DNA of 64,000 nt from Sphingomonas crocodyli (GTDB taxonomy: Bacteria > Pseudomonadota > Alphaproteobacteria > Sphingomonadales > Sphingomonadaceae). Numbering within the stretch: position 1 is the first letter of the stretch; each line of letters opens with the position of its first letter. Below are positions 44,760 to 53,892 of the stretch, piece after piece. The notes below the pieces were generated by a model, which was not told where the DNA came from, did not search any database, and saw nothing but the letters and a program-made list of their open reading frames with translations. Where the stretch lies: contig NZ_SACN01000003.1 of assembly GCF_004005865.1 (NCBI RefSeq), positions 1 to 64,000 of the forward strand. The letters run 5' to 3'. The position numbers and the translations under genes were made by a program.

Positions 44760-44952
44760 TCGGCATCCTCGTTCTTCTGATTGTCCAAAAGCTATAACGG
44801 CTGGGGTCAGTCGTTCGATCCTCAGCACCGCGGGGCTGGCCGTACGATGACCTTGCTTTGCCCGCGCGCTGAACCGTGATGAAGGCTACGGCATCAGCTG
44901 CCTTGTGGGCGAGCAGCCGCCGGATCAGTTGCCCGGTCTGAAAGGAATGTCG

Positions 44953-45600
44953 TGCTGCTTGATGGCCCCGCCTGCCCCCGCGTTCCGGCTTGGAGCCCAC
45001 GGCTCTCGTCATTTTTTTCCACGACTACGGCTCCAACGGCGACGACCTCATTGCGCGGGCTGAAATGATCCGGCTGGCCTCGCCTGACGCAGCGTTTATG
45101 GCGCATCATGCGCCGTCGCAGATCCCCCGTATGGCGGCGGCTTATCAGTGGTGGCCGATCAAAACCTTTTCGATGGCTGAGTGTGCCGCCGGCGCCGCGG
45201 CCGCCGCCCCTGCCCTGGATGCGTTCATTACCAGCGAACTCGAACGAGCCGAACTCGCGAGCGCCCGCCTCGTCCTGGTCGGCTTCAGCCCGGGCACGAT
45301 GATGTCGCTCTATGTCGGCCTGCGCCGTTAGCACGCCATCGCCGGTATCGTCGGCTTATCGGGAATGCTCGTCGCCCCCCGAGGACCTCGAGACGGACAT
45401 TCGAAGCCGTCCGCCTGTCCTTCTGATCCATGGCACCGCCGATGAGGTCGTCCCGTTTCGCTCAATGGAGATGGCCGAGGTAGCGCTGAGCGCCGCCGGA
45501 GTCGCAGTCGAAACCCATCCTCGCGCGGCCCTGGCCACAGCATCGATCAGGGCGGCCTCAACGCAGCAACGGCGTTCGCCCGACGCGTCCTTGCTTAAAT
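44953..45600 (+). pseudogene. Broken phospholipase/carboxylesterase (alpha/beta-hydrolase)
   Basis: Pieces in several frames reconstruct a small esterase: LLDGPACPRVPA, then LEPTALVIFFHDYGSNGDDL, the nucleophile elbow LVLVGFSPGTMMSLYVGLRR (GFSQG in intact relatives) and a TAG at 45329-45331. Then in frame come HAIAGIVGLSGMLVAP, a frame change in a C-run near 45370, RSRPPVLLIHGTADEVVPF, and another change to GHSIDQGGLNAATAFARRVL. The catalytic Ser, Asp and His are all present but never in one frame. Four disruptions make it a clear pseudogene. Confidence 0.85.
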
Positions 45601-46037
45601 AGTCGGGCAACGGCGCCCGGCCGCCCGACGAGCGCGGTCGTGCAGCAATCCCCTATCTTCTTTTGCCTCGGCCGCGCTATACTCATTTCTCGCACGCTCA
45701 TTGGTCCGCATAGCGAACTGGCGCGCGCCTGAGGTCGATCAAGCCGGCAGGCCACACCCTATTACGCCGGTTGCAGCCTAAGGCGGGGTGGGCGTGACCT
45801 GCCGTATTGCGGAAGCACGCTCCCCCAACGACCTCATGATTACCATGCCGACCTTTGGCCGCGGTGTGACGGCGCTAACATCCACCTCTAACATTGGTTT
45901 CTATCCTCGCCATTTCGACGAGCGAATGTCCGCCTAGCGAAGGCACCCAGCCCGCATTGGCGCGCAGGACCAAGTGGCAAATATTCACGTCGCAACAAGC
46001 GATCCGAGCCGCGGCACGGCTCGGACTCGATCGCCGA
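45601..46037. other. No gene seen
   Basis: Intergenic stretch between the broken esterase and the polysaccharide export gene. Frames here are short and Arg-rich; no repeats or terminator were recognised. Confidence 0.45.
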
Positions 46038-46601
46038 TCAGAAATAGCGTTCGCCGATCCTCAGCGTGTCACCGGGCAGGACGTAGGTCCTCGAATTTTT
46101 CACATCGACACGACGTTCGACCGGATCCGATGCCCTCTTGATGAAGACGTAGCGCTTGTTGGCGCGATAGCTGAAGCCACCTGCCGCCGCGACCGCCTGC
46201 TCGACAGTCAGTCCGGCTGAAAACGGATATGCCCCTGCGCGCGAAACCTCACCGAGGATATAATAAGGTCGATAGTTCAGAACCTCGAGCGTCATTCGCG
46301 GGTCTTTGACATAGCCGCTGGCAAAGCGCTCGGTCACCAGAGCGGTCGTTTCTTCGAGCGTCTTCCCCCGCACGGACACATTGCCGATCAAGGGAAGCGA
46401 AAGATCGCCCTCCGGCGTTACCGCAAACTCGCCGCTGATCGACGGGTCATTGAACATCGTGAGGCGTACCTTGTCGCCGGCATCGAGGCGATAGGCGAGA
46501 GCTTGTGGGCCATCGGGCGCCATGAGCGGCGCTGTCGAACAGCCGGCTGTCGCGACAATCATGCCGAGCACAATATGAGCATGCAAAAGGTTACGAGGCA
46601 T
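46038..46601 (-). CDS. Polysaccharide export outer-membrane lipoprotein (OPX, Wza/GumB type)
   Basis: A 187-residue lipoprotein starting at ATG 46601 (AAGGGA upstream). The lipobox is IVATAGCSTA. The export domain opens LDAGDKVRLTMFNDPSISGE, FAVTPEGDLSLPLIGNVSVR, followed by a SLBB-type segment RPYYILGEVSRAGAYPFSAG with LTVEQAVAAAGGFSYRANKR. This is the short OPX class, which probably forms only the periplasmic side of the outer-membrane exit. It sits apart from the kinase gene at 51578 and diverges from the flippase operon. Confidence 0.93.
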   Translation of the reverse strand: MPRNLLHAHIVLGMIVATAGCSTAPLMAPDGPQALAYRLDAGDKVRLTMFNDPSISGEFAVTPEGDLSLPLIGNVSVRGKTLEETTALVTERFASGYVKDPRMTLEVLNYRPYYILGEVSRAGAYPFSAGLTVEQAVAAAGGFSYRANKRYVFIKRASDPVERRVDVKNSRTYVLPGDTLRIGERYF

Positions 46602-46718
46602 TTTCCGATCCCTTTATTAACTTCTCGCGATCTAACGGAAATCCCGCTACGCACCGACGCTGGACGCTTGGCGGTGGTCCCGGCCAGATGTCGCAACACG
46701 GTTAGTTAGGATAGGGGG

Positions 46719-46985
46719 ATGCAGAAGCGCTATATTTTTCTGTGCGCAGCTGGCGCGATTATCATCCTGCTGCTCCTCATCCTCGTCGACGTTGACGTCG
46801 GCCTGCCCGTCATAAACCTGCTGGTCTGGCCGGCTGTGGCTGCAGCCGGTATTCTCCTGCTTCTGAAAAAGCGCCCCCGCTTTCGTCGCCGCCGTTCGCG
46901 ACGCGGAGCTTTGAGATCTCAGCGCCCCGGCCAGCCTCGGCTAATTCGCGAGCAACCGAAAAGCCTGCCGCGGCGGCCGCGCTGA
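46719..46985 (+). CDS. Small membrane protein with basic tail, upstream of the flippase
   Basis: An 88-residue protein from ATG 46719 (AGGGGG upstream). Two helices: IFLCAAGAIIILLLLILVDV and INLLVWPAVAAAGILLLL. The rest is strongly basic (KKRPRFRRRRSRRGALRSQR). It stands 12 bases before the flippase gene, as in an operon. The basic tail could contact phospholipid or lipid-linked sugars. Family unknown. Confidence 0.6.
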   Translation: MQKRYIFLCAAGAIIILLLLILVDVDVGLPVINLLVWPAVAAAGILLLLKKRPRFRRRRSRRGALRSQRPGQPRLIREQPKSLPRRPR

Positions 46986-46997
46986 CGGAGCAAGGCT

Positions 46998-48260
46998 TTG
47001 GTGGCACTGTTCACCTGGCGTACGTCGGTCGCCAACATGCTCATGCGGTCCGCCTCCCTGGGAGGGCGGCTGATTCTGTCCCTTTATCTGGCTCGCATGC
47101 TCGGACTGGAAGCCGTCGGGGTGTTCGGGATCATAACCGGGATTGCGGGCTTCGCTCCCGCAATGCTCGGTTTGGGTATCAGCTACTTCGTCAATCGGGA
47201 GTTGCTTGGACTGTCTGATCACGAAGCGCATGTGCTGATTCGAGACAGGCTGGCTCTGAATCTTTGTATGGCGATCGCAGCCTGGGCAGTGCTGAGTTCC
47301 GCCATGCTCTCGGGGCTCGCTACCCCAACGGCTTATTTCTGGCCGACGATGATCATCGTCACGCTAGAGTATCTCCTGTTCGATACCCAGGTCATGCTCA
47401 TCAATCTGCGCAGACCGGTAACGGCCAACTTCCTTCTGTTCATACGCTCCGCAAGCTGGATCGGCCCGTTCATCATTCTTGGATTGCTCGATCGCGAATT
47501 GCGGACGATTCCATTCATGCTGGGCTGCTGGATCGCAGCGCTGATCATATGCATTTTTTGTGCGATTTTCGTTTTTCGAGACGTTGATGTACGAGCGGTT
47601 ATACGCACACGCATAGATTGGCCCGCCATGCTGGCCCGCGCGCGCCAGGCTCCGCTGCTTTATCTCAACGACCTTGCTGCCAATGGCCAAGTCTATATCG
47701 ATCGCTTCATCGTCCTGCATTTTGCAGGTTTAAAAGCGACTGGCCTTTACGTTTTGATATTCTCTATCACACATGGTCTTTACGTACTAACGGCGACAGC
47801 GGTGACACAACTGACCATGACAAAATTGTCGCTGGCTCTACGAGAGCATGGTGTAACGTCGTGGAGGCACATACTGGTATCCGACACTAGGGATGCTTTG
47901 ATGCTCGCAATGATCTGCGCCACGCCCATTGTCGCTGTGCTGGTGTTCGCGCTGCCTGCCTTCGACTTTTCGATTTTTCGCGACAATGCCACCCTATTGA
48001 TCCTCATGACCATGACCTCGCTGCTGAAACCTGTCGCCGACATTCTGAACTCGGGATTATACAGCCTTGGCCTCGATCGAGCGCTTGCCCTCACCAACAT
48101 TGGCGGCGTCGGTGCCGTGGCGGGCCTGGGGAGCCTTCTGATCAGCGCTTTCGGACTGGTAGGGACTGCGATCGCATCCATCCTTAGCCTGCTTGCGATC
48201 ATTCTCGTCCGCTCGACCTTGTTGCGCAAGCACATCGCGCTGCGACCTCAGGCTGCGTGA
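46998..48260 (+). CDS. Oligosaccharide flippase (Wzx type)
   Basis: A 420-residue polytopic protein (twelve or more helices), TTG start at 46998, GTG 47001 as an alternative. The N-terminus ANMLMRSASLGGRLILSLYL, ARMLGLEAVGVFGIITGIAG is the usual opening of PST/MATE-like exporters of lipid-linked repeat units. VYIDRFIVLHFAGLKATGLY is another typical segment. Its stop overlaps the next start (TGATG). It translocates the undecaprenyl-linked EPS unit across the inner membrane (family knowledge). No polymerase was found beside it. Confidence 0.9.
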   Translation: MVALFTWRTSVANMLMRSASLGGRLILSLYLARMLGLEAVGVFGIITGIAGFAPAMLGLGISYFVNRELLGLSDHEAHVLIRDRLALNLCMAIAAWAVLSSAMLSGLATPTAYFWPTMIIVTLEYLLFDTQVMLINLRRPVTANFLLFIRSASWIGPFIILGLLDRELRTIPFMLGCWIAALIICIFCAIFVFRDVDVRAVIRTRIDWPAMLARARQAPLLYLNDLAANGQVYIDRFIVLHFAGLKATGLYVLIFSITHGLYVLTATAVTQLTMTKLSLALREHGVTSWRHILVSDTRDALMLAMICATPIVAVLVFALPAFDFSIFRDNATLLILMTMTSLLKPVADILNSGLYSLGLDRALALTNIGGVGAVAGLGSLLISAFGLVGTAIASILSLLAIILVRSTLLRKHIALRPQAA

Positions 48261-49495
48261 TGCGGATCCTCATTATATCATCATTGTTTCCGCCCGATGC
48301 ATTGGGAGGAGCGGAGATATCCGCCTGGAACCTGGCGTGCTGGCTGCGTGATCATGGTCACGAAGTCGGCGTCCTAACGACCACCGCCGGTTCCGAGTCG
48401 GCAACAACCGGGGTGATCGAGGATGGATTACGCGTCTGGCGTGTAAGGATGCCGCGACCCTACCCAATGGCACATTATGGCAATCAGCCTGCCGCTGCGA
48501 AGCTCGTGTGGCACCTTCTGGATCACCTGGATCCAGCCAATATCGATATCGTTCGCGATGTCCTTCGCGAGTTCAAACCGGACTTCGCGAGCGTCCATCT
48601 CCTGGCAGGTCTCGGCTGGAACAGCCTGGCAGAGCTCGCGCGGCATGATGTTCCTGTCCTCTTCGCCCTGCCCGACCTGGCGCTTGCCTGTGTTCGGTCG
48701 GGCATGTTTCGCGGGGACCACACCTGCCAGCGGCAATGCACCGAATGCCGGCTTTCTTCCTGGTGGAAGCAGCGCCAGATCGGCAAATTGCGCAGACTGG
48801 GTTTTTACTCTCCTTCGCGTGCCAATCTGCAGAGTGTCGAAAGCCTCGTGCCGCTGCGCAAGCGTCCACGGCGCGTGATCTTTAATCCCAACCGATATCC
48901 TGTGCCTGTCCGCCCCTATCGAGCAGGTTCGCTTCCTCGTTTTCTCTACGCTGGCCGCCTTCACCGCACCAAGGGCGTCGACGTTCTTCTGGATGCTGCG
49001 GATATCGTTGCCGGCAGGGGCCTTGCATTCACCCTGGCCATTGCGGGCGATGGGCCAGATGGCGAGATGTTGCGCGAGCGTTATGGCAATCGGCCGTGGC
49101 TGACCTTTCATGGTCATGTTTCGCAACAGCGCGTTTCAGATCTGATGGCGGAACATGATCTTTTGTGCCTTCCCTCGGTTTGGGCGGAAAACTCGCCAGG
49201 GGTCGCTATCCAGGCTCTGTCGCAGGGCATGCCGGTTCTTGCCAGCAATGTCGGCGGCGTGCCGGAACTCGTCGATCCTGGTATAACGGGCGCGCTTCTG
49301 CCGGCGGGCGACACCGATACCTGGGCTGAGACGCTTGCTGCCTTGATCCTGCAGCCCCACCATATTCGTCGCTGGCGCGAAGCGGCGAGCGTCCGCAGCG
49401 ACCGCTTCGATCCCGAACAGCTCGGAGCCAGACTCTTTGAGCTCATCGAGGAAATTAGCGCTCAGGGCCCTCTGCTGCGGCCAGATCGGTTATGA
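48260..49495 (+). CDS. GT4-type glycosyltransferase downstream of the flippase
   Basis: From ATG 48260 (TGATG overlap with the flippase; a GTG three bases earlier is in frame) about 411 residues. It opens RILIISSLFPPDALGGAEIS. A Cys-containing insertion (QRQCTECRLSSWW) precedes LPRFLYAGRLHRTKGVDVLL, FTLAIAGDGPDGEMLRERYG and SVWAENSPGVAIQALSQGMP with GVPELVDPGITGALLP, the donor-binding region. It overlaps the end of the convergent nuclease-like gene by 41 bases. A normal GT4 length. Confidence 0.92.
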   Translation: MRILIISSLFPPDALGGAEISAWNLACWLRDHGHEVGVLTTTAGSESATTGVIEDGLRVWRVRMPRPYPMAHYGNQPAAAKLVWHLLDHLDPANIDIVRDVLREFKPDFASVHLLAGLGWNSLAELARHDVPVLFALPDLALACVRSGMFRGDHTCQRQCTECRLSSWWKQRQIGKLRRLGFYSPSRANLQSVESLVPLRKRPRRVIFNPNRYPVPVRPYRAGSLPRFLYAGRLHRTKGVDVLLDAADIVAGRGLAFTLAIAGDGPDGEMLRERYGNRPWLTFHGHVSQQRVSDLMAEHDLLCLPSVWAENSPGVAIQALSQGMPVLASNVGGVPELVDPGITGALLPAGDTDTWAETLAALILQPHHIRRWREAASVRSDRFDPEQLGARLFELIEEISAQGPLLRPDRL

Positions 49496-50441
49496 CGGCA
49501 TAGTGATCAGAACCCAATGATGGGCCACGTAGAAGCTGAACCGGCTGCCATCCGCTCCCTGCATAAACCTGATCGATCGGCAGCAGCGGAAGTGGCGCCG
49601 GCCACGTCGGGTTGGTCCGTGTCAACCGCGGCAGGTTCAATATATGGTCCTGGCGGCGCATCGCAAAGGTCCACGGCGTCAGATTGAAATCACCCGCTAC
49701 GATCGCCCGCCGCCGTGGGACAGTATCGAGAAATGCGGCGATATCGTTGATAGCGGTCGCCTGATCTCCCATCGGCGGCGGCCGTTGCATGTGCACACCC
49801 ACGACCGTGAATGGGCCATGCTCATCTCGAAACTTTCCCCAGACCGCCGAAACGCCCTTGCGATCTTCCGGATCGGCCCGTGCCAGACCACCGCCTGATA
49901 GAGGCGCGCTCCTCGACAGCAGGATCGTTGAGCACCGTCCATTGTTCGAACAATCAAATCCGTAAGGGAAATATGCGCTCAAAAGATTGCGAGCGTCGGC
50001 GGACAAACCACTCGCTTCGAGCAGAATGACAATGTCAGCGCGCTGGCTGATGATCCATTGAGCTACCGCGAGCGGTGATGCGTTCTGCTTGTACATGTTC
50101 AGACTGACGAGCCGGACTGTCGCCGGTCGCGATGTGAAAATCGGCGGTGAACGAACGAACTCGGGCAAGGTTTGGCAAAGCGCCGACAAGGCAGATACCA
50201 TGCCGGACGCGACCAATAGCGTGAGGCGTCGCTCCACGATGACGGCTATCAGTACTCCGACCACGCACGATATCGCTATCAGAGGTGCGAAATTGTTGGG
50301 AAAGTCAGCAAGCGAGGAGACCCGCCCCAGCTGAAGCGCTGCCGCCAGGCTAAAGAGCGCCACTGTTGCGATGATGCGATATCGGCGCGCCCTAACTGTG
50401 ATCCGCTTGGCTGGACGCGAACTGATCACCCGGTCACCCAT
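49455..50441 (-). CDS. Membrane-anchored endonuclease/exonuclease/phosphatase-fold protein
   Basis: A 328-residue protein. Three helices (about residues 22-90: RIIATVALFSLAAALQLGRV, FAPLIAISCVVGVLIAVIVE, LLVASGMVSALSALCQTLPE) precede the EEP domain. The domain starts VRLVSLNMYKQNASPLAVAQ and contains DIVILLEASG (metal Glu), VVGVHMQRPP, AIVAGDFNLTPW and GSDHYAVITD (catalytic His). Members hydrolyse phosphodiester or phosphate bonds in nucleic acids, lipids or sugars. This one faces the periplasm if the topology is as read. It ends the four-gene operon with the kinase and barrel. A phosphoester substrate linked to EPS is possible but untested. Confidence 0.85.
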   Translation of the reverse strand: MGDRVISSRPAKRITVRARRYRIIATVALFSLAAALQLGRVSSLADFPNNFAPLIAISCVVGVLIAVIVERRLTLLVASGMVSALSALCQTLPEFVRSPPIFTSRPATVRLVSLNMYKQNASPLAVAQWIISQRADIVILLEASGLSADARNLLSAYFPYGFDCSNNGRCSTILLSRSAPLSGGGLARADPEDRKGVSAVWGKFRDEHGPFTVVGVHMQRPPPMGDQATAINDIAAFLDTVPRRRAIVAGDFNLTPWTFAMRRQDHILNLPRLTRTNPTWPAPLPLLPIDQVYAGSGWQPVQLLRGPSLGSDHYAVITDLAAAEGPER

Positions 50442-50468
50442 TCGTCCCCGGCCTGATGGTGGCCAATA

Positions 50469-51563
50469 TCATGGCAGGCAGGCCAGAATGCCCTTATCAA
50501 AATTGTCTGGCGCGAATTGGCGGGCGTGGTCGATCGCCGCGTCAGGATCGAACGAGGGTAGCCAACGCTCCATTCTCTCGATCCCGGAGATCAGCGATGA
50601 TGCTGACTGCTCTTCAAAGAACAGTCCGCTGACGTCGGGTTTGACGGTGTCGAGCGCCCCGCCCCGGCCATATGCCAGAACCGGCCTCCCTGACGCCATT
50701 GCCTCGACCGGCACAATTCCGAAATCTTCTTCCGGCGTAAAAATTAGACCGCGTGCGCGCGCATAGGCTTCGCGCAACTGATCGAAATTGAGCTTGGGAA
50801 TGATGGTGATATTCGACTTGGCCTGGGCCTTCAGCTTAGCCGCCATCTCACCCTGACCGACCATGAGGAGAGGCAGGCCGAGCTCGTTAAATGCCTCCAC
50901 CGCGAGGTCCGCGCGCTTGTACGGGGTCATCTGACCAACCCACAGATACCGGTCCTCGATGTCGCTTCGAGCCTTGAACAAGTCGACTTCGACCGGCGGG
51001 AACACCACGCTCGCATCGCGGCCCCAGGCGCGACGAATGCGCTGGCGAATGAAATGCGAGTTTGCCGCAATGGCATCCACGCGCGCTGCAGAACTGGTGT
51101 CCCACTCGCGCAGGCTGTGAAACAGGAACGGCATGACGCGGCGGGTCAGAGCGCCAGCGCTGTCTTTATAATCGTGATAATGGTCCCAAAGATACCGCAT
51201 TGGCGAATGACAATAACAAAGATGAAAGGCATCCGGCGCCGCAATAACGCCCTTGGCCGGCCCGGATTCGCTGCTGATCACAAGGTCGTAACCGCGCAGG
51301 TCGAGCTCCTCGAGCGCGCGCGGCATGAGTGGCAGATATTTCTGATAATGTTTAGCCGCACCCGGCAGACGGTTGATGAAGGTCGTCTTGATCGGACGAC
51401 TCTTAATCAGAGCGGAGGTTGCTTCCGGAACATAGACATGCGTGAAGATGTCAGCATTGGGAAACAACTTGATGAGGCGCTCCAATACGCGCTCACCTCC
51501 CCGCATTCCCACCAGCCAATAATGGATAATCGCAACGCGTTTGAACGTTCGCAAAGTGGTCAT
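50469..51563 (-). CDS. GT4-type glycosyltransferase between kinase and nuclease-like genes
   Basis: A 364-residue GT-B enzyme. It opens VAIIHYWLVGMRGGERVLER (the 'GGER' motif typical of EPS transferases near GumH/WbaZ types). It contains LCYCHSPMRYLWDHYHDYKD, the C-terminal start RYLWVGQMTPYKRADLAVEA and the donor motif FTPEEDFGIVPVEAMASGRP. A 14-base gap from the kinase gene places it in the same operon. The end (NFDKGILACLP) is a little short compared with relatives. Confidence 0.92.
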   Translation of the reverse strand: MTTLRTFKRVAIIHYWLVGMRGGERVLERLIKLFPNADIFTHVYVPEATSALIKSRPIKTTFINRLPGAAKHYQKYLPLMPRALEELDLRGYDLVISSESGPAKGVIAAPDAFHLCYCHSPMRYLWDHYHDYKDSAGALTRRVMPFLFHSLREWDTSSAARVDAIAANSHFIRQRIRRAWGRDASVVFPPVEVDLFKARSDIEDRYLWVGQMTPYKRADLAVEAFNELGLPLLMVGQGEMAAKLKAQAKSNITIIPKLNFDQLREAYARARGLIFTPEEDFGIVPVEAMASGRPVLAYGRGGALDTVKPDVSGLFFEEQSASSLISGIERMERWLPSFDPDAAIDHARQFAPDNFDKGILACLP

Positions 51564-51577
51564 CGCTGGCGCCCCAA

Positions 51578-53818
51578 TCAGCTATAATATTCCTTATACT
51601 GGTTGAAATAGTAGGACGCATCGCCATGACCGAAGCGGGCCTGCTTGCGGATATCGACCTGGCTGAGCACGATACCCGCCATGTTAATCCTGCCACGCGG
51701 AAGGAGTTTGAGCGCGCTCTTAACCGCATGATCGGTCACTTTGCGCCAGCGTGCGACGAACACCACCGCATCGGCAATCGTCGCAAGGATGCGCGTATCC
51801 GCCGACGGCAGCACCGGCGCCCCGTCCAGAACGATGTAAGTAAAGTCGGCTCTCAACTTCTGAATGAGCGCGGCCATCGCGTCGCCGGCGAGGATGTCGC
51901 TGCTTTGCGTGCGCGTGTCGTTAAAGGGCAGGAGCCAGGCGCCGCTCGCCTCGTCGAGTACAAGCGCATCCTCGATCTCCGCGTCACCGCGCAAAACCTC
52001 GAAGAGGCCAGCATCTCGCCGTTCCACGATCATCGAATTCACGCTGCGCCGGTGCGGATCGCAATCGATCAAGAGCACCTTTTCGTTCTCCAGCGCCGCG
52101 ATCCGCGACAGGCAGGCGGAGATTGTGCTCTTGCCTTCCTTGGGTAGGGCCGATGTGATCAGCACGACCTGGGCGTGCACATCGCTGGAATAGCCGATCG
52201 CTGCTCGCAATGCGCGGAACGCCTCGGCAAATGCGACATTCTCTTTCTCGACTATCGCATCGATCGGGGGGCCTTTGCCTTTGCCCAGCGACCCGAGCAG
52301 CGGGATAGACCCGAGATACTGGACGCCGACCCGTGTCTCGACATCTTCGCCGGTCGTCAGACCGGTGAAGAAGAGTTCGGCGAGAAAAGCGGAGATAAGG
52401 CCAGCGCCCATACCGAGAAGGCCCGCCAACACGATATTAAGCGTCACCTTAGGGCTGCTGGGCTGACTTGGCACCTGGGCCCACGAGATCACGCGCGCTT
52501 CGGCTTTTTCGGTGCCGTCTTGCGCTGCGGCAGCCTTATAGCGATCGAGATAGGCGGTGTAGAGCGCCTGCGAAGTCTCGGCCTTGCTGCTCAGCTCCGC
52601 GAAGCCGACCAGCGCCTTGTTGCTTGTTCCCAGCGTGCTGCGGGCGCCGCTAAGATTTGACCCGACCGCATTCAAACGCTGCTGCGAAACATTGACGCGC
52701 GCATTGAGACCCGAGACGATCTTGCCGATTTCGTCACGGATCGACCTGTCAATCTCAGCAAGCTGGTTCTTGGTTTTGACGACCTCAGGATGCCGCTCTC
52801 CGTAGCGTGATTCCAGATTTGCGAGTTCGGAAGCGAGGCTGGCCCTTTGCGTCTTGAGCGACCCCACAACGCCTGACTGAAGCGACTCACCGACGTCTTC
52901 TCCGGCGGCGCCATTGCGCATCTGCCGGCGCGCTTCGGCGAGCCGCGCGCTATCTTCCGCTGCCGCGGCACGCGCGCCGGCCACCTGCTGGTTATAGATC
53001 GAAACTTCCTGCTCGGTCAGCTGCGCGGCATTCACGCTGAGCAGATTATGCGCGACGCGATATTGCTGAACCGCCTCATTATCCGCCTGTGCCTGTTTGC
53101 GAAGGCCGTCCAAACGCTTGGAAAGGAAGGTCAGCGCATTCTGGTTGGCTTCGCGCTTACGGGCCAGCGCATCGAGCGCATATTGACGTCCATATTCGTT
53201 GACGACGGCTGCCGCGAAATCGGGGTCAGCGGATTCGTAAGATAGGACTAGCATATAGGTGACGCCTGTGCGCGTTACCTTGAGGCCTCGCTGGAGGACG
53301 TCGATGACGAATTCGCGCTGGGCCTGGGCATCGTAGGCACGACGTGACACCGGAAGCGGCGCACCGGTTACAAAAGAGCGCAAACGCGCAAGCTTGCCCG
53401 GTTGCACGTTGCTGGGATCGAAGGCCGCGGACTTGTAAAGATTGAGGCTCTCGGCAACCTTGTTGGCCATCGCGCGCGACGAGATGATCAGAACCTCGGT
53501 ATCGACCTGCGCAGACGACAGGGCTCCCTGCTGGAGAACCTCCTCCTGATTACCCGGAGCGACCTGCTCCTTGCTCGTGTCGATGACAACCTGCGCCGAG
53601 GCGGAATAGATCCGAGTTTGCGTGACGGTGAGAATCACGCCCAACGCAAAGATCGCCAGAAAGATCGACAGGAACAAAGTGCGCCGGCGGCGCAAGATGC
53701 TGGCAATAGCGCCAAAATTGACGCGATCGTCGGTCGTGGCTTGAGCGGAGCCCCCGGTCAGGGCGAGGTTCTGCGACGCCAGCTCGGGATCCCGGTAGAG
53801 AGTAATCTCATTGTTCAC
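51578..53818 (-). CDS. Polysaccharide co-polymerase fused to a tyrosine autokinase (Wzc type)
   Basis: A 746-residue protein. The N-terminal Wzz domain lies between two helices (LFLSIFLAIFALGVILTVTQ and LNIVLAGLLGMGAGLISAFL), with a long coiled coil from about 190 to 420 between them. The cytoplasmic BY-kinase has the Walker A ITSALPKEGKSTISACLS (residues near 555), A' VLLIDCDPHRRS and Walker B YIVLDGAPVLPSADTR. The C-terminus has the tyrosine cluster ASYYFNQYKEYYS that is autophosphorylated in the family. It controls chain length and export with the OPX protein. Start at ATG 53818. Confidence 0.95.
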   Translation of the reverse strand: MNNEITLYRDPELASQNLALTGGSAQATTDDRVNFGAIASILRRRRTLFLSIFLAIFALGVILTVTQTRIYSASAQVVIDTSKEQVAPGNQEEVLQQGALSSAQVDTEVLIISSRAMANKVAESLNLYKSAAFDPSNVQPGKLARLRSFVTGAPLPVSRRAYDAQAQREFVIDVLQRGLKVTRTGVTYMLVLSYESADPDFAAAVVNEYGRQYALDALARKREANQNALTFLSKRLDGLRKQAQADNEAVQQYRVAHNLLSVNAAQLTEQEVSIYNQQVAGARAAAAEDSARLAEARRQMRNGAAGEDVGESLQSGVVGSLKTQRASLASELANLESRYGERHPEVVKTKNQLAEIDRSIRDEIGKIVSGLNARVNVSQQRLNAVGSNLSGARSTLGTSNKALVGFAELSSKAETSQALYTAYLDRYKAAAAQDGTEKAEARVISWAQVPSQPSSPKVTLNIVLAGLLGMGAGLISAFLAELFFTGLTTGEDVETRVGVQYLGSIPLLGSLGKGKGPPIDAIVEKENVAFAEAFRALRAAIGYSSDVHAQVVLITSALPKEGKSTISACLSRIAALENEKVLLIDCDPHRRSVNSMIVERRDAGLFEVLRGDAEIEDALVLDEASGAWLLPFNDTRTQSSDILAGDAMAALIQKLRADFTYIVLDGAPVLPSADTRILATIADAVVFVARWRKVTDHAVKSALKLLPRGRINMAGIVLSQVDIRKQARFGHGDASYYFNQYKEYYS

Positions 53819-53892
53819 GCTGATCTAACCCACTACCGCCAATGCGGCTCCTGATACCAAGGCATGCCCGCATGATGCAACGCAGCAATTGG

